This document shows positions 48,923-57,001 of a stretch of DNA of 64,000 nucleotides, in pieces. The stretch comes from Streptomyces griseocarneus (GTDB lineage Bacteria; Actinomycetota; Actinomycetes; Streptomycetales; Streptomycetaceae), in the NCBI GenBank assembly GCA_003674045.1, contig PENC01000034.1:1-64000 (forward strand). Direction: 5' to 3'. The first letter of the stretch is position 1. Each line of letters begins with the position of its first letter. The notes beneath the pieces are model-generated. The model saw only the letters and a list, made by a program, of their open reading frames with translations, did no database searches and was not told the DNA's origin. Both the position numbers and the translations under genes were made by a program.

Positions 48923-51730
48923 TTACTTCTTGCGGCGGCGGCCACCACTGTTCTTCTGCGCCTTGCGGCGCTCGGCGCGGGTCATGCCGTCGGCCTCGGA
49001 ACGGGTCGGACCCTCGAAGTCGCCCTCGACGACACTGCCCTCACCGTCGACCTTGGGGGCCGTGAAGTGCAGGCGGTCGGGGCGCTGCGGGGCCTCCAGG
49101 CCCTTGGCACGGATCTCCGGGCGGGCGGCGGCGGGCACGGCGTCCTGGATCTTCTCCAGGGCCGGGGCCTCCTCCTGGACGGGGACCTCCTCCAGCTGCT
49201 GGTCGACCTGGACCTCCAGGTTGAACAGGTAGCCGACGGACTCCTCCTTGATGCCCTCCATCATGGCGGTGAACATGTCGAAGCCCTCGCGCTGGTACTC
49301 GACCAGGGGGTCCTTCTGGGCCATGGCGCGCAGGCCGATGCCCTCCTGGAGGTAGTCCATCTCGTAGAGGTGCTCACGCCACTTGCGGTCCAGCACGGAC
49401 AGCACCACACGGCGCTCCAGCTCGCGCATGATGTCGGAGCCGAGCTGCTCCTCGCGGGCCGCGTACTGGTCGTGGATGTCGTCCTTGACGGACTCGGCGA
49501 TGAACTCGGCGGTGATGCCCGCGCGGTCGCCCGCGGCGTCCTCCAGCTCCTCGATGGTGACCTTCACCGGGTAGAGCTGCTTGAACGCGCCCCACAGGCG
49601 CTCCAGGTCCCACTCCTCGGCGAAGCCCTCGACGGTCTCCTGGCGGATGTAGTCGTCGATGGTGTCGTCCATGAAGTGCTTGATCTGCTCCTGCAGATCC
49701 TCGCCCTCCAGGACGCGGCGGCGCTCGCCGTAGATGACCTCGCGCTGCCGGTTGAGGACCTCGTCGTACTTGAGGACGTTCTTGCGGGTCTCGAAGTTCT
49801 GCTGCTCGACCTGGGACTGCGCGGAGGCGATGGCCCGGGTGACCATCTTGTTCTCGATCGGCACATCGTCGGGGACGTTGGCCATGGCCATCACGCGCTC
49901 GACCATCTGGGCCTTGAACAGACGCATCAGGTCGTCGCCCAGCGACAGGTAGAAGCGGGACTCGCCCGGGTCGCCCTGACGGCCGGAACGGCCGCGGAGC
50001 TGGTTGTCGATACGGCGGGACTCGTGCCGCTCGGTGCCCAGGACGTAGAGCCCGCCGAGCTCCTTGACCTCCTCGTTCTCCGCCTTGACCGCGGCCTCGG
50101 CACGCTCCAGGGCGGCGGGCAGCGCGGCCGCCCACTCCTCGACGTGCTCCACCGGGTCCAGGCCCCGCTGCCGAAGCTCCGCCTCGGCGAGGTCGTCGGG
50201 GTTGCCGCCGAGCTTGATGTCCGTACCGCGGCCGGCCATGTTGGTCGCGACGGTGACGGCGCCCTTGCGGCCCGCCTGGGCCACGATCGTCGCCTCGCGC
50301 TCGTGGTACTTGGCGTTGAGGACCTCGTGCTGGATGCCGCGCTTGGCGAGCTGCTGCGAGAGGTACTCCGACTTCTCGACGGAGGTGGTGCCGACGAGGA
50401 TCGGCTGGCCCTTGTCGTGCTTCTCCGCGATGTCCTGGACGACCGCGTCGAACTTGGCGACCTCGGTGCGGTAGATCAGGTCCGACTGGTCCTTGCGGAC
50501 CATCGGCTTGTTCGTCGGGATGGGGACGACGCCGAGCTTGTAGATCTGGTGGAACTCGGCGGCCTCGGTCATCGCCGTACCGGTCATGCCGGAGAGCGTG
50601 CTGTAGAGGCGGAAGAAGTTCTGCAGGGTGATCGTGGCGAGGGTCTGGTTCTCGTCCTTGATCTCCACCCCTTCCTTCGCCTCGATGGCCTGGTGCATGC
50701 CCTCGTTGTAACGGCGACCGGCGAGGATACGGCCGGTGTGCTCGTCGACGATCATGACCTCGCCGTCCATGACGACGTAGTCCTTGTCCTTCTTGAACAG
50801 CTCCTTCGCCTTGATGGCGTTGTTCAGGTAGCCGACAAGGGGGGTGTTGACCGACTCGTAGAGGTTGTCGATGCCCAGCCAGTCCTCGACCTTGGTGACA
50901 CCGGCCTCGTGGATGGCGACCGTGCGCTTCTTCTCGTCGACCTCGTAGTCGCCGGTCTCCTCGACGCCCTTCTGCGGGTTGGCGGGCTCGCCCTTCTTCA
51001 GCCGGGTGACCAGCTTGGCGAAGTCGCCGTACCACTTGGTGGCCTGGTCGGCCGGGCCGGAGATGATCAGCGGCGTACGGGCCTCGTCGACGAGGATGGA
51101 GTCGACCTCGTCGACCACCGCGAAGTTGTGCCCGCGCTGCACCAGCTCGTCCTTCGACCAGGCCATGTTGTCGCGCAGGTAGTCGAAACCGAACTCGTTG
51201 TTCGTGCCGTAGGTGATGTCGCAGTCGTACTGCTCGCGGCGCTGCGCCGGGGTCATGTTGGCGAGGATGCAGCCGACCGACAGACCCAGGAAGCGGTGCA
51301 CCCGGCCCATCAGCTCGGAGTCGCGCTCCGCCAGATAGTCGTTGACCGTGATCAGGTGGACGCCCTTGCCCGACAGGGCGTTCAGATACGCCGGGAGCGT
51401 GCCGACGAGGGTCTTGCCCTCACCGGTCTTCATCTCCGCGACATATCCCATGTGCAGGGCCGCGCCGCCCATCAGCTGGACGTCGTAATGCCGCTGGCCG
51501 AGGACGCGCTTGGCGGCCTCGCGGACCGTCGCGAAGGCCTCGGGCATCAGGTCGTCCAGGCTCTCGCCGTCGGCGTAGCGCTGCTTGTACTCCTCGGTGA
51601 GGGCCCGCAGCTCGGCGTCGGAGAGGCCGATGAAGTCCTCTTCGATGGAATTGACCTGGTCCGCGATGCGGTGCAGCTTGCGCAGGATCTTGCCTTCTCC
51701 TGCACGCATGATCTTGCCGAAGACGGACAC
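48923..51730 (-). CDS. secA: Preprotein translocase ATPase SecA
   Basis: The 935-residue motor ATPase starts at GTG 51730 (MSVFGKIMRAGEGKILRKL) with AAGGAGTC well placed. It has Walker A EMKTGEGKTLVG (near 103), the DEAD-like VDEVDSILVDEARTPL, preprotein cross-linking and scaffold regions, and the GRGTDIKLGGNPDD motif. It drives proteins through SecYEG. The C-terminus ends in a basic tail (KNSGGRRRKK) with no CxCx8CH zinc site, so SecB binding through that motif is not expected. The conserved position between hpf/comF and Rv3235-like genes is shared with mycobacterial secA1. Confidence 0.97.
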   Translation of the reverse strand: MSVFGKIMRAGEGKILRKLHRIADQVNSIEEDFIGLSDAELRALTEEYKQRYADGESLDDLMPEAFATVREAAKRVLGQRHYDVQLMGGAALHMGYVAEMKTGEGKTLVGTLPAYLNALSGKGVHLITVNDYLAERDSELMGRVHRFLGLSVGCILANMTPAQRREQYDCDITYGTNNEFGFDYLRDNMAWSKDELVQRGHNFAVVDEVDSILVDEARTPLIISGPADQATKWYGDFAKLVTRLKKGEPANPQKGVEETGDYEVDEKKRTVAIHEAGVTKVEDWLGIDNLYESVNTPLVGYLNNAIKAKELFKKDKDYVVMDGEVMIVDEHTGRILAGRRYNEGMHQAIEAKEGVEIKDENQTLATITLQNFFRLYSTLSGMTGTAMTEAAEFHQIYKLGVVPIPTNKPMVRKDQSDLIYRTEVAKFDAVVQDIAEKHDKGQPILVGTTSVEKSEYLSQQLAKRGIQHEVLNAKYHEREATIVAQAGRKGAVTVATNMAGRGTDIKLGGNPDDLAEAELRQRGLDPVEHVEEWAAALPAALERAEAAVKAENEEVKELGGLYVLGTERHESRRIDNQLRGRSGRQGDPGESRFYLSLGDDLMRLFKAQMVERVMAMANVPDDVPIENKMVTRAIASAQSQVEQQNFETRKNVLKYDEVLNRQREVIYGERRRVLEGEDLQEQIKHFMDDTIDDYIRQETVEGFAEEWDLERLWGAFKQLYPVKVTIEELEDAAGDRAGITAEFIAESVKDDIHDQYAAREEQLGSDIMRELERRVVLSVLDRKWREHLYEMDYLQEGIGLRAMAQKDPLVEYQREGFDMFTAMMEGIKEESVGYLFNLEVQVDQQLEEVPVQEEAPALEKIQDAVPAAARPEIRAKGLEAPQRPDRLHFTAPKVDGEGSVVEGDFEGPTRSEADGMTRAERRKAQKNSGGRRRKK

Positions 51731-52013
51731 GTAGGCTGACTCCTTGCCGGTCGGGCCTGGCACTGTGGCTGCCCCCCGCTGCCGGGCAGGGGGAGGGTGC
51801 GCGGGCACGACGGGACAGTCCCCGCCGCAACGGCCATCGTAAGCGAGGACCCCACCGCACCGGGAGGTCCGTCAGGGCCTGAGCCGGGCATCACCCACAC
51901 GGTGAACGAATGGGGCGGAACAAAGGTGCCGGGGCCTGTGACATTTCTCCACGATCATCGTCAACGGTGAAAATCACTCGCCAGAGGGTGCGCGCACCGC
52001 TCACACTCCGCCC

Positions 52014-52613
52014 ATGGAACCCGTACAGCTGACCACCGAGCGCCTGACGCTGCGCCCCTTCACCTCCTCCGACGTGGAGGCCGTGCGGGCCGCCTGCCAG
52101 GACCCGGAGATCCCGCGCTACACCAGCGTCCCCTCCCCCTACACGCGCGAGGACGCCAGGATGTTCCTGGAGGAGACCTGCCCGGCGGGCTGGCGCGGGG
52201 ACACCATGTACACCTGGGGTGTGTTCACCCGGGCCGACCACCAGGCAGAGGCACTGGTGGGGTCGATGTGCCTGGTGCGGCTCGCGTTGCAGCCGCCCGT
52301 ACGCCAGGGGGAGCTCGGGTACTGGACCGCGAAGGAGCAGCGCGGCCGCGGCTACACCGTGGAGGCCGCCCGCGAGGTGGTCCGCTGGGCGTTCGGGGAA
52401 CTGGGCGTGGAGCGGCTGGAGTGGGTCGCCGAGGCCGGGAACGAGGGCTCGCGCGCGGTCGCGCTGAAGGCGGGCTTCCGGATGGAGGGCACGATGCGGG
52501 CGAAGATCCCGTACGCGGGCACGCGGCGCGACGCCTGGACCGGCTCCCTGCTGCCGTCGGACCTGGGCCTGCCGTCCGCCACCCCGTATCTGCCGTTTCC
52601 CGAACGAGCCTGA
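52014..52613 (+). CDS. GNAT family acetyltransferase (RimJ/RimL-like)
   Basis: The 199-residue protein has a GNAT fold. It opens TTERLTLRPFTSSDVEAV (typical RimJ/RimL start), has the acetyl-CoA loop Q/R-x-x-G-x-G/A as KEQRGRGYTVEAAREVVRW (about 106-125), and a late motif EAGNEGSRAVALKAGFRMEG. It probably acetylates an N-terminal amine or a small amine. It is divergent from secA. A 16-base direct repeat covers its stop codon region. The substrate is unknown. Confidence 0.88.
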   Translation: MEPVQLTTERLTLRPFTSSDVEAVRAACQDPEIPRYTSVPSPYTREDARMFLEETCPAGWRGDTMYTWGVFTRADHQAEALVGSMCLVRLALQPPVRQGELGYWTAKEQRGRGYTVEAAREVVRWAFGELGVERLEWVAEAGNEGSRAVALKAGFRMEGTMRAKIPYAGTRRDAWTGSLLPSDLGLPSATPYLPFPERA

Positions 52614-52633
52614 GCACCTGCCGTTTCCCGAAC
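52590..52633 (+). repeat. Short direct repeat across the GNAT stop codon
   Basis: CTGCCGTTTCCCGAAC occurs at 52590-52605 and 52618-52633, 28 bases apart, with the stop codon between. It looks like a small recent duplication. Confidence 0.7.
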
Positions 52634-52647
52634 AGGCCCGGGCCCGG

Positions 52648-52678
52648 CCGATCCGCCCGGACCGGCCTGCCGGATCGG
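52648..52678 (+). terminator. Possible terminator of the GNAT gene
   Basis: CCGATCCG pairs with CGGATCGG around a 15-base interior containing a further CCGG pair, followed by GGTGTTGTC. It is weak but suitably placed. Confidence 0.4.
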
Positions 52679-52713
52679 GGGGTGTTGTCAGTGGCGGGTC
52701 CTAGGGTGGCGGC

Positions 52714-53943
52714 ATGGTCTCCCGAGTGACAACTGCCGCTGCCGCCAAGGGCCCTCGCCCCGTCCACCAGCTGTCCGCGGACGAGGCGCGCCGCATCGCG
52801 CTGCGGGCCCAGGGTCTGCTCGGCACGCCGGACCGGCGGGCGGGGGTGCGCGGCGTGCTGCGGCACCTGGGCGCGGTGCAGCTGGACACCATCTCCGTCC
52901 TGGCCCGCTCGCACGAGCTGGTGCCCTACGCCCGGCTCGGCGCGGTCGGCCGGGGCACGGTCGAGTCCGCGTACTGGACGCCGCGGCCGGCGGAGAGCTC
53001 CGCTCCGGCCGAACCGCCGCACAGCTTCGAGTACTGGTCGCACGCGGCATGCATCCTGCCGATCGAGGAATGGCCACTGTTCGCGTTCCGGCGGCGGGCG
53101 TTCCGGGCGCGCGGCCACCGCTGGCACATCATGAAGGAGCCGGAGCGCTCGTGCGCCGCCGTCCGCGACCGGCTCGCGGAGGACGGTCCGCTGACGGCCA
53201 CCGAGCTGGGCGGCGCCAAGAACGGCGGCCCGTGGTGGGACTGGTCCGAGACGAAGATCGCCGTGGAGTGGCTGCTCGACACCGGCGAGGTCGTCTGCAC
53301 GGAGCGCCGCGGCTGGAAGCGGGTGTACGAGCTGGCGGAGCGCGCCGTCCCCGGCGAGCTGTTCCACGACGAGCTGGACGACGCCGAGTGCACACGCCGT
53401 CTGGTGGCCCAGGCGGGCGCGGCGATGGGCGTCGCCACCCGGGCGGATCTCGCGGACTACCACCGCCTCAAGGGCGAACAGGTGGACGCGGTGCTCGAGG
53501 GCACGGGGCTGGTGCCGGTCGAGGTCGCCGGGTGGTCCAGATCCGCGTGGGCGGATCCCGCCGCGCTGGCGGACGGGGCGCGGGGCCGGCACCGTACGAC
53601 GCTGCTCTCGCCGTTCGACTCACTGATCTGGGACCGGCCGCGCACGGAGCGGATCTTCGGCTTCACGCACCGGCTGGAGGCGTACGTGCCGAAACCGAAG
53701 CGGGTGCACGGCTATTTCGCGATGCCGCTGCTGACGGGCGGGCGTCTGGCCGGGCGAGTGGACCCGGCCCGCGAGGGCAGCACCCTGGTCGCCCGTCAGG
53801 TGTCGCTCGACGGCGCGAAGGCGGTGGCCCCCATGGCCCAGGCGCTGCGGGAGGCCGCGGAGTGGGTGGGGTGCGATGCGGTGCGTATCGAGCGGTGCGA
53901 TGACGCTGCGCTGGGCGCGGCGTTGCGCGCCGCGCTGGCTTGA
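52714..53943 (+). CDS. YcaQ/AlkX-type winged-helix DNA glycosylase
   Basis: The 409-residue HTH_42 (YcaQ/AlkZ) protein is built of tandem winged-helix domains. The signature GAVQLDTISVLARSHEL (about 48-64) carries Q-Phi-D, the version of the catalytic motif found in YcaQ/AlkX rather than the Q-Phi-Q of azinomycin-resistance AlkZ. These enzymes excise alkylated bases and unhook interstrand crosslinks. The motif WDRPRTERIFGF and a C-terminal FxxxEAYVPKPKRVHGYF segment complete the family pattern. It stands alone, so no toxin or antibiotic cluster suggests a self-resistance role. ATG 52714 has only a weak ribosome site. Confidence 0.85.
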   Translation: MVSRVTTAAAAKGPRPVHQLSADEARRIALRAQGLLGTPDRRAGVRGVLRHLGAVQLDTISVLARSHELVPYARLGAVGRGTVESAYWTPRPAESSAPAEPPHSFEYWSHAACILPIEEWPLFAFRRRAFRARGHRWHIMKEPERSCAAVRDRLAEDGPLTATELGGAKNGGPWWDWSETKIAVEWLLDTGEVVCTERRGWKRVYELAERAVPGELFHDELDDAECTRRLVAQAGAAMGVATRADLADYHRLKGEQVDAVLEGTGLVPVEVAGWSRSAWADPAALADGARGRHRTTLLSPFDSLIWDRPRTERIFGFTHRLEAYVPKPKRVHGYFAMPLLTGGRLAGRVDPAREGSTLVARQVSLDGAKAVAPMAQALREAAEWVGCDAVRIERCDDAALGAALRAALA

Positions 53944-53945
53944 GC

Positions 53946-53960
53946 GGGGGCTTCGCCCCC
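53946..53960 (+). terminator. Short hairpin at the glycosylase stop codon
   Basis: GGGGGC-TTC-GCCCCC, a perfect 6 bp stem two bases after the TGA. Confidence 0.5.
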
Positions 53961-53978
53961 GGGCCCCCGACACCTGCC

Positions 53979-54060
53979 GGGGTGCCTCGTGAGTCCGGCC
54001 GGCGACTGCGCGTCCGTCGTGGCTTGTCGCGCAGTTCCCCGCGCCCCTCAGGGCGCGGGG
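53979..54060 (+). repeat. Dispersed intergenic core repeat, copy F
   Basis: GGTGCCTCGTGAGTCCGGCC, then TTGTCGCGCAGTTCCCCGCG, then GCGCCCCT-ca-GGGCGC. It lies between the convergent 3' ends of the glycosylase and the response regulator. Confidence 0.82.
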
Positions 54061-54070
54061 CGCGGGTGGC

Positions 54071-54814
54071 CTACCGGATCTCCAGGATCTTCTCGCGCAT
54101 CGCGTACACCACCGCTTCCATCCTGGAGTGCAGCTGGAGCTTCTCCAGGATGTTGCGGACGTGGTTCTTCACGGTGTTCTCGCTGATGAACAACTCCTTG
54201 GCGATGTCGCGGTTGTTCATCCCCGTGGCGACCAGCTTGAGCACCTCGAGCTCGCGGTCGGTGAGCCGGGGCGCGGGCACCAGGCGGCGCTCGTCCGTGC
54301 GCTGGATCATCGACTTGAACTCGGTGAGCAGCTTGGAGGCCATCGACGGGCTGATCTGCGACTGCCCGTCGGCGACGGCGCGGATGGCCGTGGCCACCTC
54401 GTCGGTGGAGATCTCCTTGAGGAGATAGCCGGTGGCCCCCGCCTTGATGGCGTCGTAGAGGTCGGCTTCCTCGTCGCTGATGGTCAGCATGATGATCTTC
54501 GCACTGGGAGCGACCTCCTTGATGGAGGTGCAGGCCTCGATGCCGCCGCGCTTGGGCATCCGCACGTCCATCAGCACGATGTCCGGCAGCAGGTCGGCGG
54601 CCTTGTCCACGGCCTCGGCCCCGTCACCGGCCTCGCCGACGACCTGGATGTCCTCCTCGTGGGCGAGGACGATCTCCAGGCCCCGGCGGAAGAGCGCGTG
54701 GTCGTCCACCACCAGGACCCGGATGGGCTCCTCGCGGGTGCCGCCCCGGTCCGCGCAGACGGCCTCGTCGTCGTCCTCGCCGGGCACGAGTACGGGCCCG
54801 AACCTGTCCGCCAT
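54071..54814 (-). CDS. Orphan NarL/FixJ-family response regulator
   Basis: The 247-residue protein has an acidic N-terminal leader of about 35 residues. A receiver domain follows (IRVLVVDDHALFRRGLEIVL, phospho-acceptor in LMDVRMP near 81, switch residues in MLTIS, lysine in YLLKEIS), then a LuxR-type HTH (about 180-240, LTDRELEVLKLVATGMNNRD, ENTVKNHVRNIL). No histidine kinase gene adjoins it. ATG 54814 has an excellent ribosome site (GGGGGAGG). It is transcribed alone, with copy F downstream. Orthologues sit next to hpf across streptomycetes as I recall. Its targets are not visible. Confidence 0.92.
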   Translation of the reverse strand: MADRFGPVLVPGEDDDEAVCADRGGTREEPIRVLVVDDHALFRRGLEIVLAHEEDIQVVGEAGDGAEAVDKAADLLPDIVLMDVRMPKRGGIEACTSIKEVAPSAKIIMLTISDEEADLYDAIKAGATGYLLKEISTDEVATAIRAVADGQSQISPSMASKLLTEFKSMIQRTDERRLVPAPRLTDRELEVLKLVATGMNNRDIAKELFISENTVKNHVRNILEKLQLHSRMEAVVYAMREKILEIR

Positions 54815-54967
54815 TGTTCCTCCCCCTGAAGACCCCTGAAGGCCCAGAGCCCCTCGCGGTTGCACTGCCGTTGCCGCCACCCCAACCGATTTCGGCGGGC
54901 CGGTCGTTGGCCGCCACGCCATGATTTCATGCCGAGCGGGCGGGCGGTGCTCCCGCCGTCGCACAGA

Positions 54968-55001
54968 GTGCCCAGGGAGCGCACGGGCGCTCCTTGGGCA
55001 C
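54968..55001 (-). terminator. Terminator of hpf
   Basis: A 15 bp stem (GTGCCCAGGGAGCGC against GCGCTCCTTGGGCAC, one G-U) with a 4-base loop, 60 bases after the hpf stop and before the response regulator leader. Confidence 0.8.
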
Positions 55002-55061
55002 CTTCATGGTGGCTACGACGCGGATCGCGAGAGCCCCCGGGCGTGTCCCGGGATCCTCGGG

Positions 55062-55751
55062 TCAGCCGCCGAGCGCCCCGCCCGCTCCGCCGGGCTCCAC
55101 TTCGAACAGCGGATCGGCGTTGAGGTGGATGACGCCGTAGTCGTAGGCGTGCCGCCGGTAGACGACACTGGGCAGCTTGGTCTCGGAGTCGACGAACAGA
55201 TAGAAGTCGTGGCCGACCAACTCCATTTCATAGAGCGCCTGGTCGAGCGTCATGGGGGCCGCGGTGTGCGTCTTCTCGCGGACCACCAGAGGGCCTTCGC
55301 CCTGGATCTCCAGCGATCCCATCCGGGTGACGGGGACTCGGTCCATGGCCTGCTCCGCGGTCAGTTCACCGCTGTCGTTGAGCTCCGCGACGCCGATGAC
55401 GGTCTCCGCCACCTCGCTCGCGGGAATGCGTCCGTTGCCCCTGCGGGTGTGACGCTTGTCGTTCTGCTTGCGGAGCCGCGCCTCGAGCTTGGCCGTGGCC
55501 AGGTCCAGCGCGGCGTACGGGTCGGTCGCCGCCGCCTCCGCCCGGATCACCGGACCGCGGGAACGCAGGGTGATCTCCACACGGTCGGAGCGGTCGGCTT
55601 GCCTGGGGTTTAGTTCCTTGGACACCTCCACGTCGAGGCTGATCGCCTTGCCGTCGAGCTTCTGGATCTTGTCCAGCTTCAGCTTCTCGGCCACGTGCTT
55701 GCGAAAGCGCTCGGGCACCTCGGTCTTGCGGCCTTTGACGACGATGTCCAC
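55062..55751 (-). CDS. hpf: Ribosome hibernation promoting factor, long form
   Basis: The 229-residue long HPF has an N-terminal S30AE/YfiA domain (MDIVVKGRKTEVPERFRKHV, about 1-105). A linker and the C-terminal ribosome-dimerisation domain follow (about 170-220, MTLDQALYEMELVGHDFYLF, YRRHAYDYGVIHL). Long HPF makes 100S ribosomes or protects 70S in dormancy and stress. GTG 55751 has ACGGAG nearby. The upstream leader is long, with a 7 bp hairpin and a purine-rich tract, suggesting post-transcriptional control. The neighbourhood (comF upstream, secA downstream) is conserved with mycobacteria. Confidence 0.94.
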   Translation of the reverse strand: MDIVVKGRKTEVPERFRKHVAEKLKLDKIQKLDGKAISLDVEVSKELNPRQADRSDRVEITLRSRGPVIRAEAAATDPYAALDLATAKLEARLRKQNDKRHTRRGNGRIPASEVAETVIGVAELNDSGELTAEQAMDRVPVTRMGSLEIQGEGPLVVREKTHTAAPMTLDQALYEMELVGHDFYLFVDSETKLPSVVYRRHAYDYGVIHLNADPLFEVEPGGAGGALGG

Positions 55752-56009
55752 GCAGAACTCCGTTCCCGGATCGCCCCGCCGAAGGTGCGGAGCGCATCCC
55801 TCTTGCAACAAGCTCCGGGGATCTCCGGAGCCACCGACTCGGCGGTTTCACCTCCTCCTCCCCCGCCGACAAGATCTACATCCCGTCGGTTTCCCGCTTC
55901 TTCAAGCTTTGTCGAAAGCGCGCAAAGCGCGCCATCCGGAGATCTGAGGCATAGCTCCTGCCATTCCTCACAACCGAACATATCTCGCCCGGACGCCTGT
56001 CGGTAGCCC
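55752..56009 (-). promoter_or_regulatory. Leader/promoter region of hpf
   Basis: It contains a hairpin GCTCCGG/CCGGAGC at 55812-55831 and, on the minus strand, a GGAGGAGGAGG tract at 55851-55862 that mimics a ribosome site but opens no credible gene. The region 55900-55990 is AT-richer and probably holds the promoter(s). Confidence 0.45.
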
Positions 56010-56849
56010 CTACCGAGGCGTACCCCCATTCAGGTGTTTCCCGGCCGTTTCCATCAGGAACGAGCGGCGTTCCTCGGCAGTTCCGCTTTTCCTGGGGGCG
56101 CGTTCAAGGGGCGCGCGCTCCACGGCGGCGACCACGGCGGCCCCGAGCAACAGGCCGCCCGCTCCGGAGACGGCGCGCGTGGCCTCGGTCAGTGACGCTC
56201 CGGTCGTCAACAGGTCATCCACAAGTACCACCGGCCTCACCACCCCCTGCTTGCGCAGTAGCCTCTCTCCTCCCCTGACTACCCCCAGCGCCTCGAACAC
56301 ATTCGCCTGCCGGCGGCGGGCGTCCAGCCCCACCTGGTCGGCGACGAACCGACGCTGCCGCAGCACCGCCGCCGTACGGACGGGCAGCCCGGACCGGCGC
56401 AGCACACGCGCGGCGGCCAGGGCGATCCGCAGCCCGGGATCGTGCCCACGGGCGGCGACGGCACGCCGGGCGGAGGGCACGGGCACGAGAAGCACCGGGG
56501 GGCCTCCCCCTCCCCCCACCCACCCCGCCCCCGCGCCCTCCCCGCCCCTCTCCCCGCTCTCCACCGCCGCCCGCACCGCTCCCGCCAGGGCCTCGCCCAG
56601 AGGTCCCGCCAGCGTGAGCGCACCACGTTCCTTGTGCGCGAGCAGCACCGATCGCACCGCGTCACCGTACGAAGCCGCCGCGTGCACGGACGGCAGCCCC
56701 GCGGGCACGGGATCCGGCCATACGCGGCGTGCCGGGCGCCCGCTCAGCGCCTCACGGCACTCCTCGCACAGCACGGTCCGCCATCGGCCGCATCCCGCGC
56801 AGTCGACCGGCAGTACCAGTCCGGTGATCTCCTGCCACCACCCGCGCAT
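56010..56849 (-). CDS. ComF family phosphoribosyltransferase-like protein
   Basis: The 279-residue protein has an N-terminal double zinc knuckle (CAGCGRW, CEEC) and the amidophosphoribosyltransferase-like domain with the PRPP loop VVLVDDLLTTGASLTEA (about 205-220). ComF proteins are needed for DNA uptake in competent bacteria. In actinomycetes their role is unclear, possibly nucleotide salvage or DNA processing. The middle contains a Gly/Gly-Glu low-complexity insertion (EGAGAGWVGGGGG). ATG 56849 has a weak ribosome site. The gene is read toward hpf and follows lpqB. Confidence 0.88.
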   Translation of the reverse strand: MRGWWQEITGLVLPVDCAGCGRWRTVLCEECREALSGRPARRVWPDPVPAGLPSVHAAASYGDAVRSVLLAHKERGALTLAGPLGEALAGAVRAAVESGERGGEGAGAGWVGGGGGPPVLLVPVPSARRAVAARGHDPGLRIALAAARVLRRSGLPVRTAAVLRQRRFVADQVGLDARRRQANVFEALGVVRGGERLLRKQGVVRPVVLVDDLLTTGASLTEATRAVSGAGGLLLGAAVVAAVERAPLERAPRKSGTAEERRSFLMETAGKHLNGGTPR

Positions 56850-57001
56850 GGATCTACTGTCCCGCCAGGAGCCGTCCTCTGCCACCCCTGTGGATAACTC
56901 CTGACCACAGCCACAGCGACCCCACCGACCACACACGCACCGAGGGTCGCGCACCAAGCGCAAGAGGCCCCCAGCAGGCACGCCCGAAAAACAGCTGCGG
57001 C

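Noticed and set aside
51731..52013. Small protein in the secA-GNAT intergenic region
   Set aside because: No start with a ribosome site opens a frame with coding-like third positions. The region is probably two divergent promoters.
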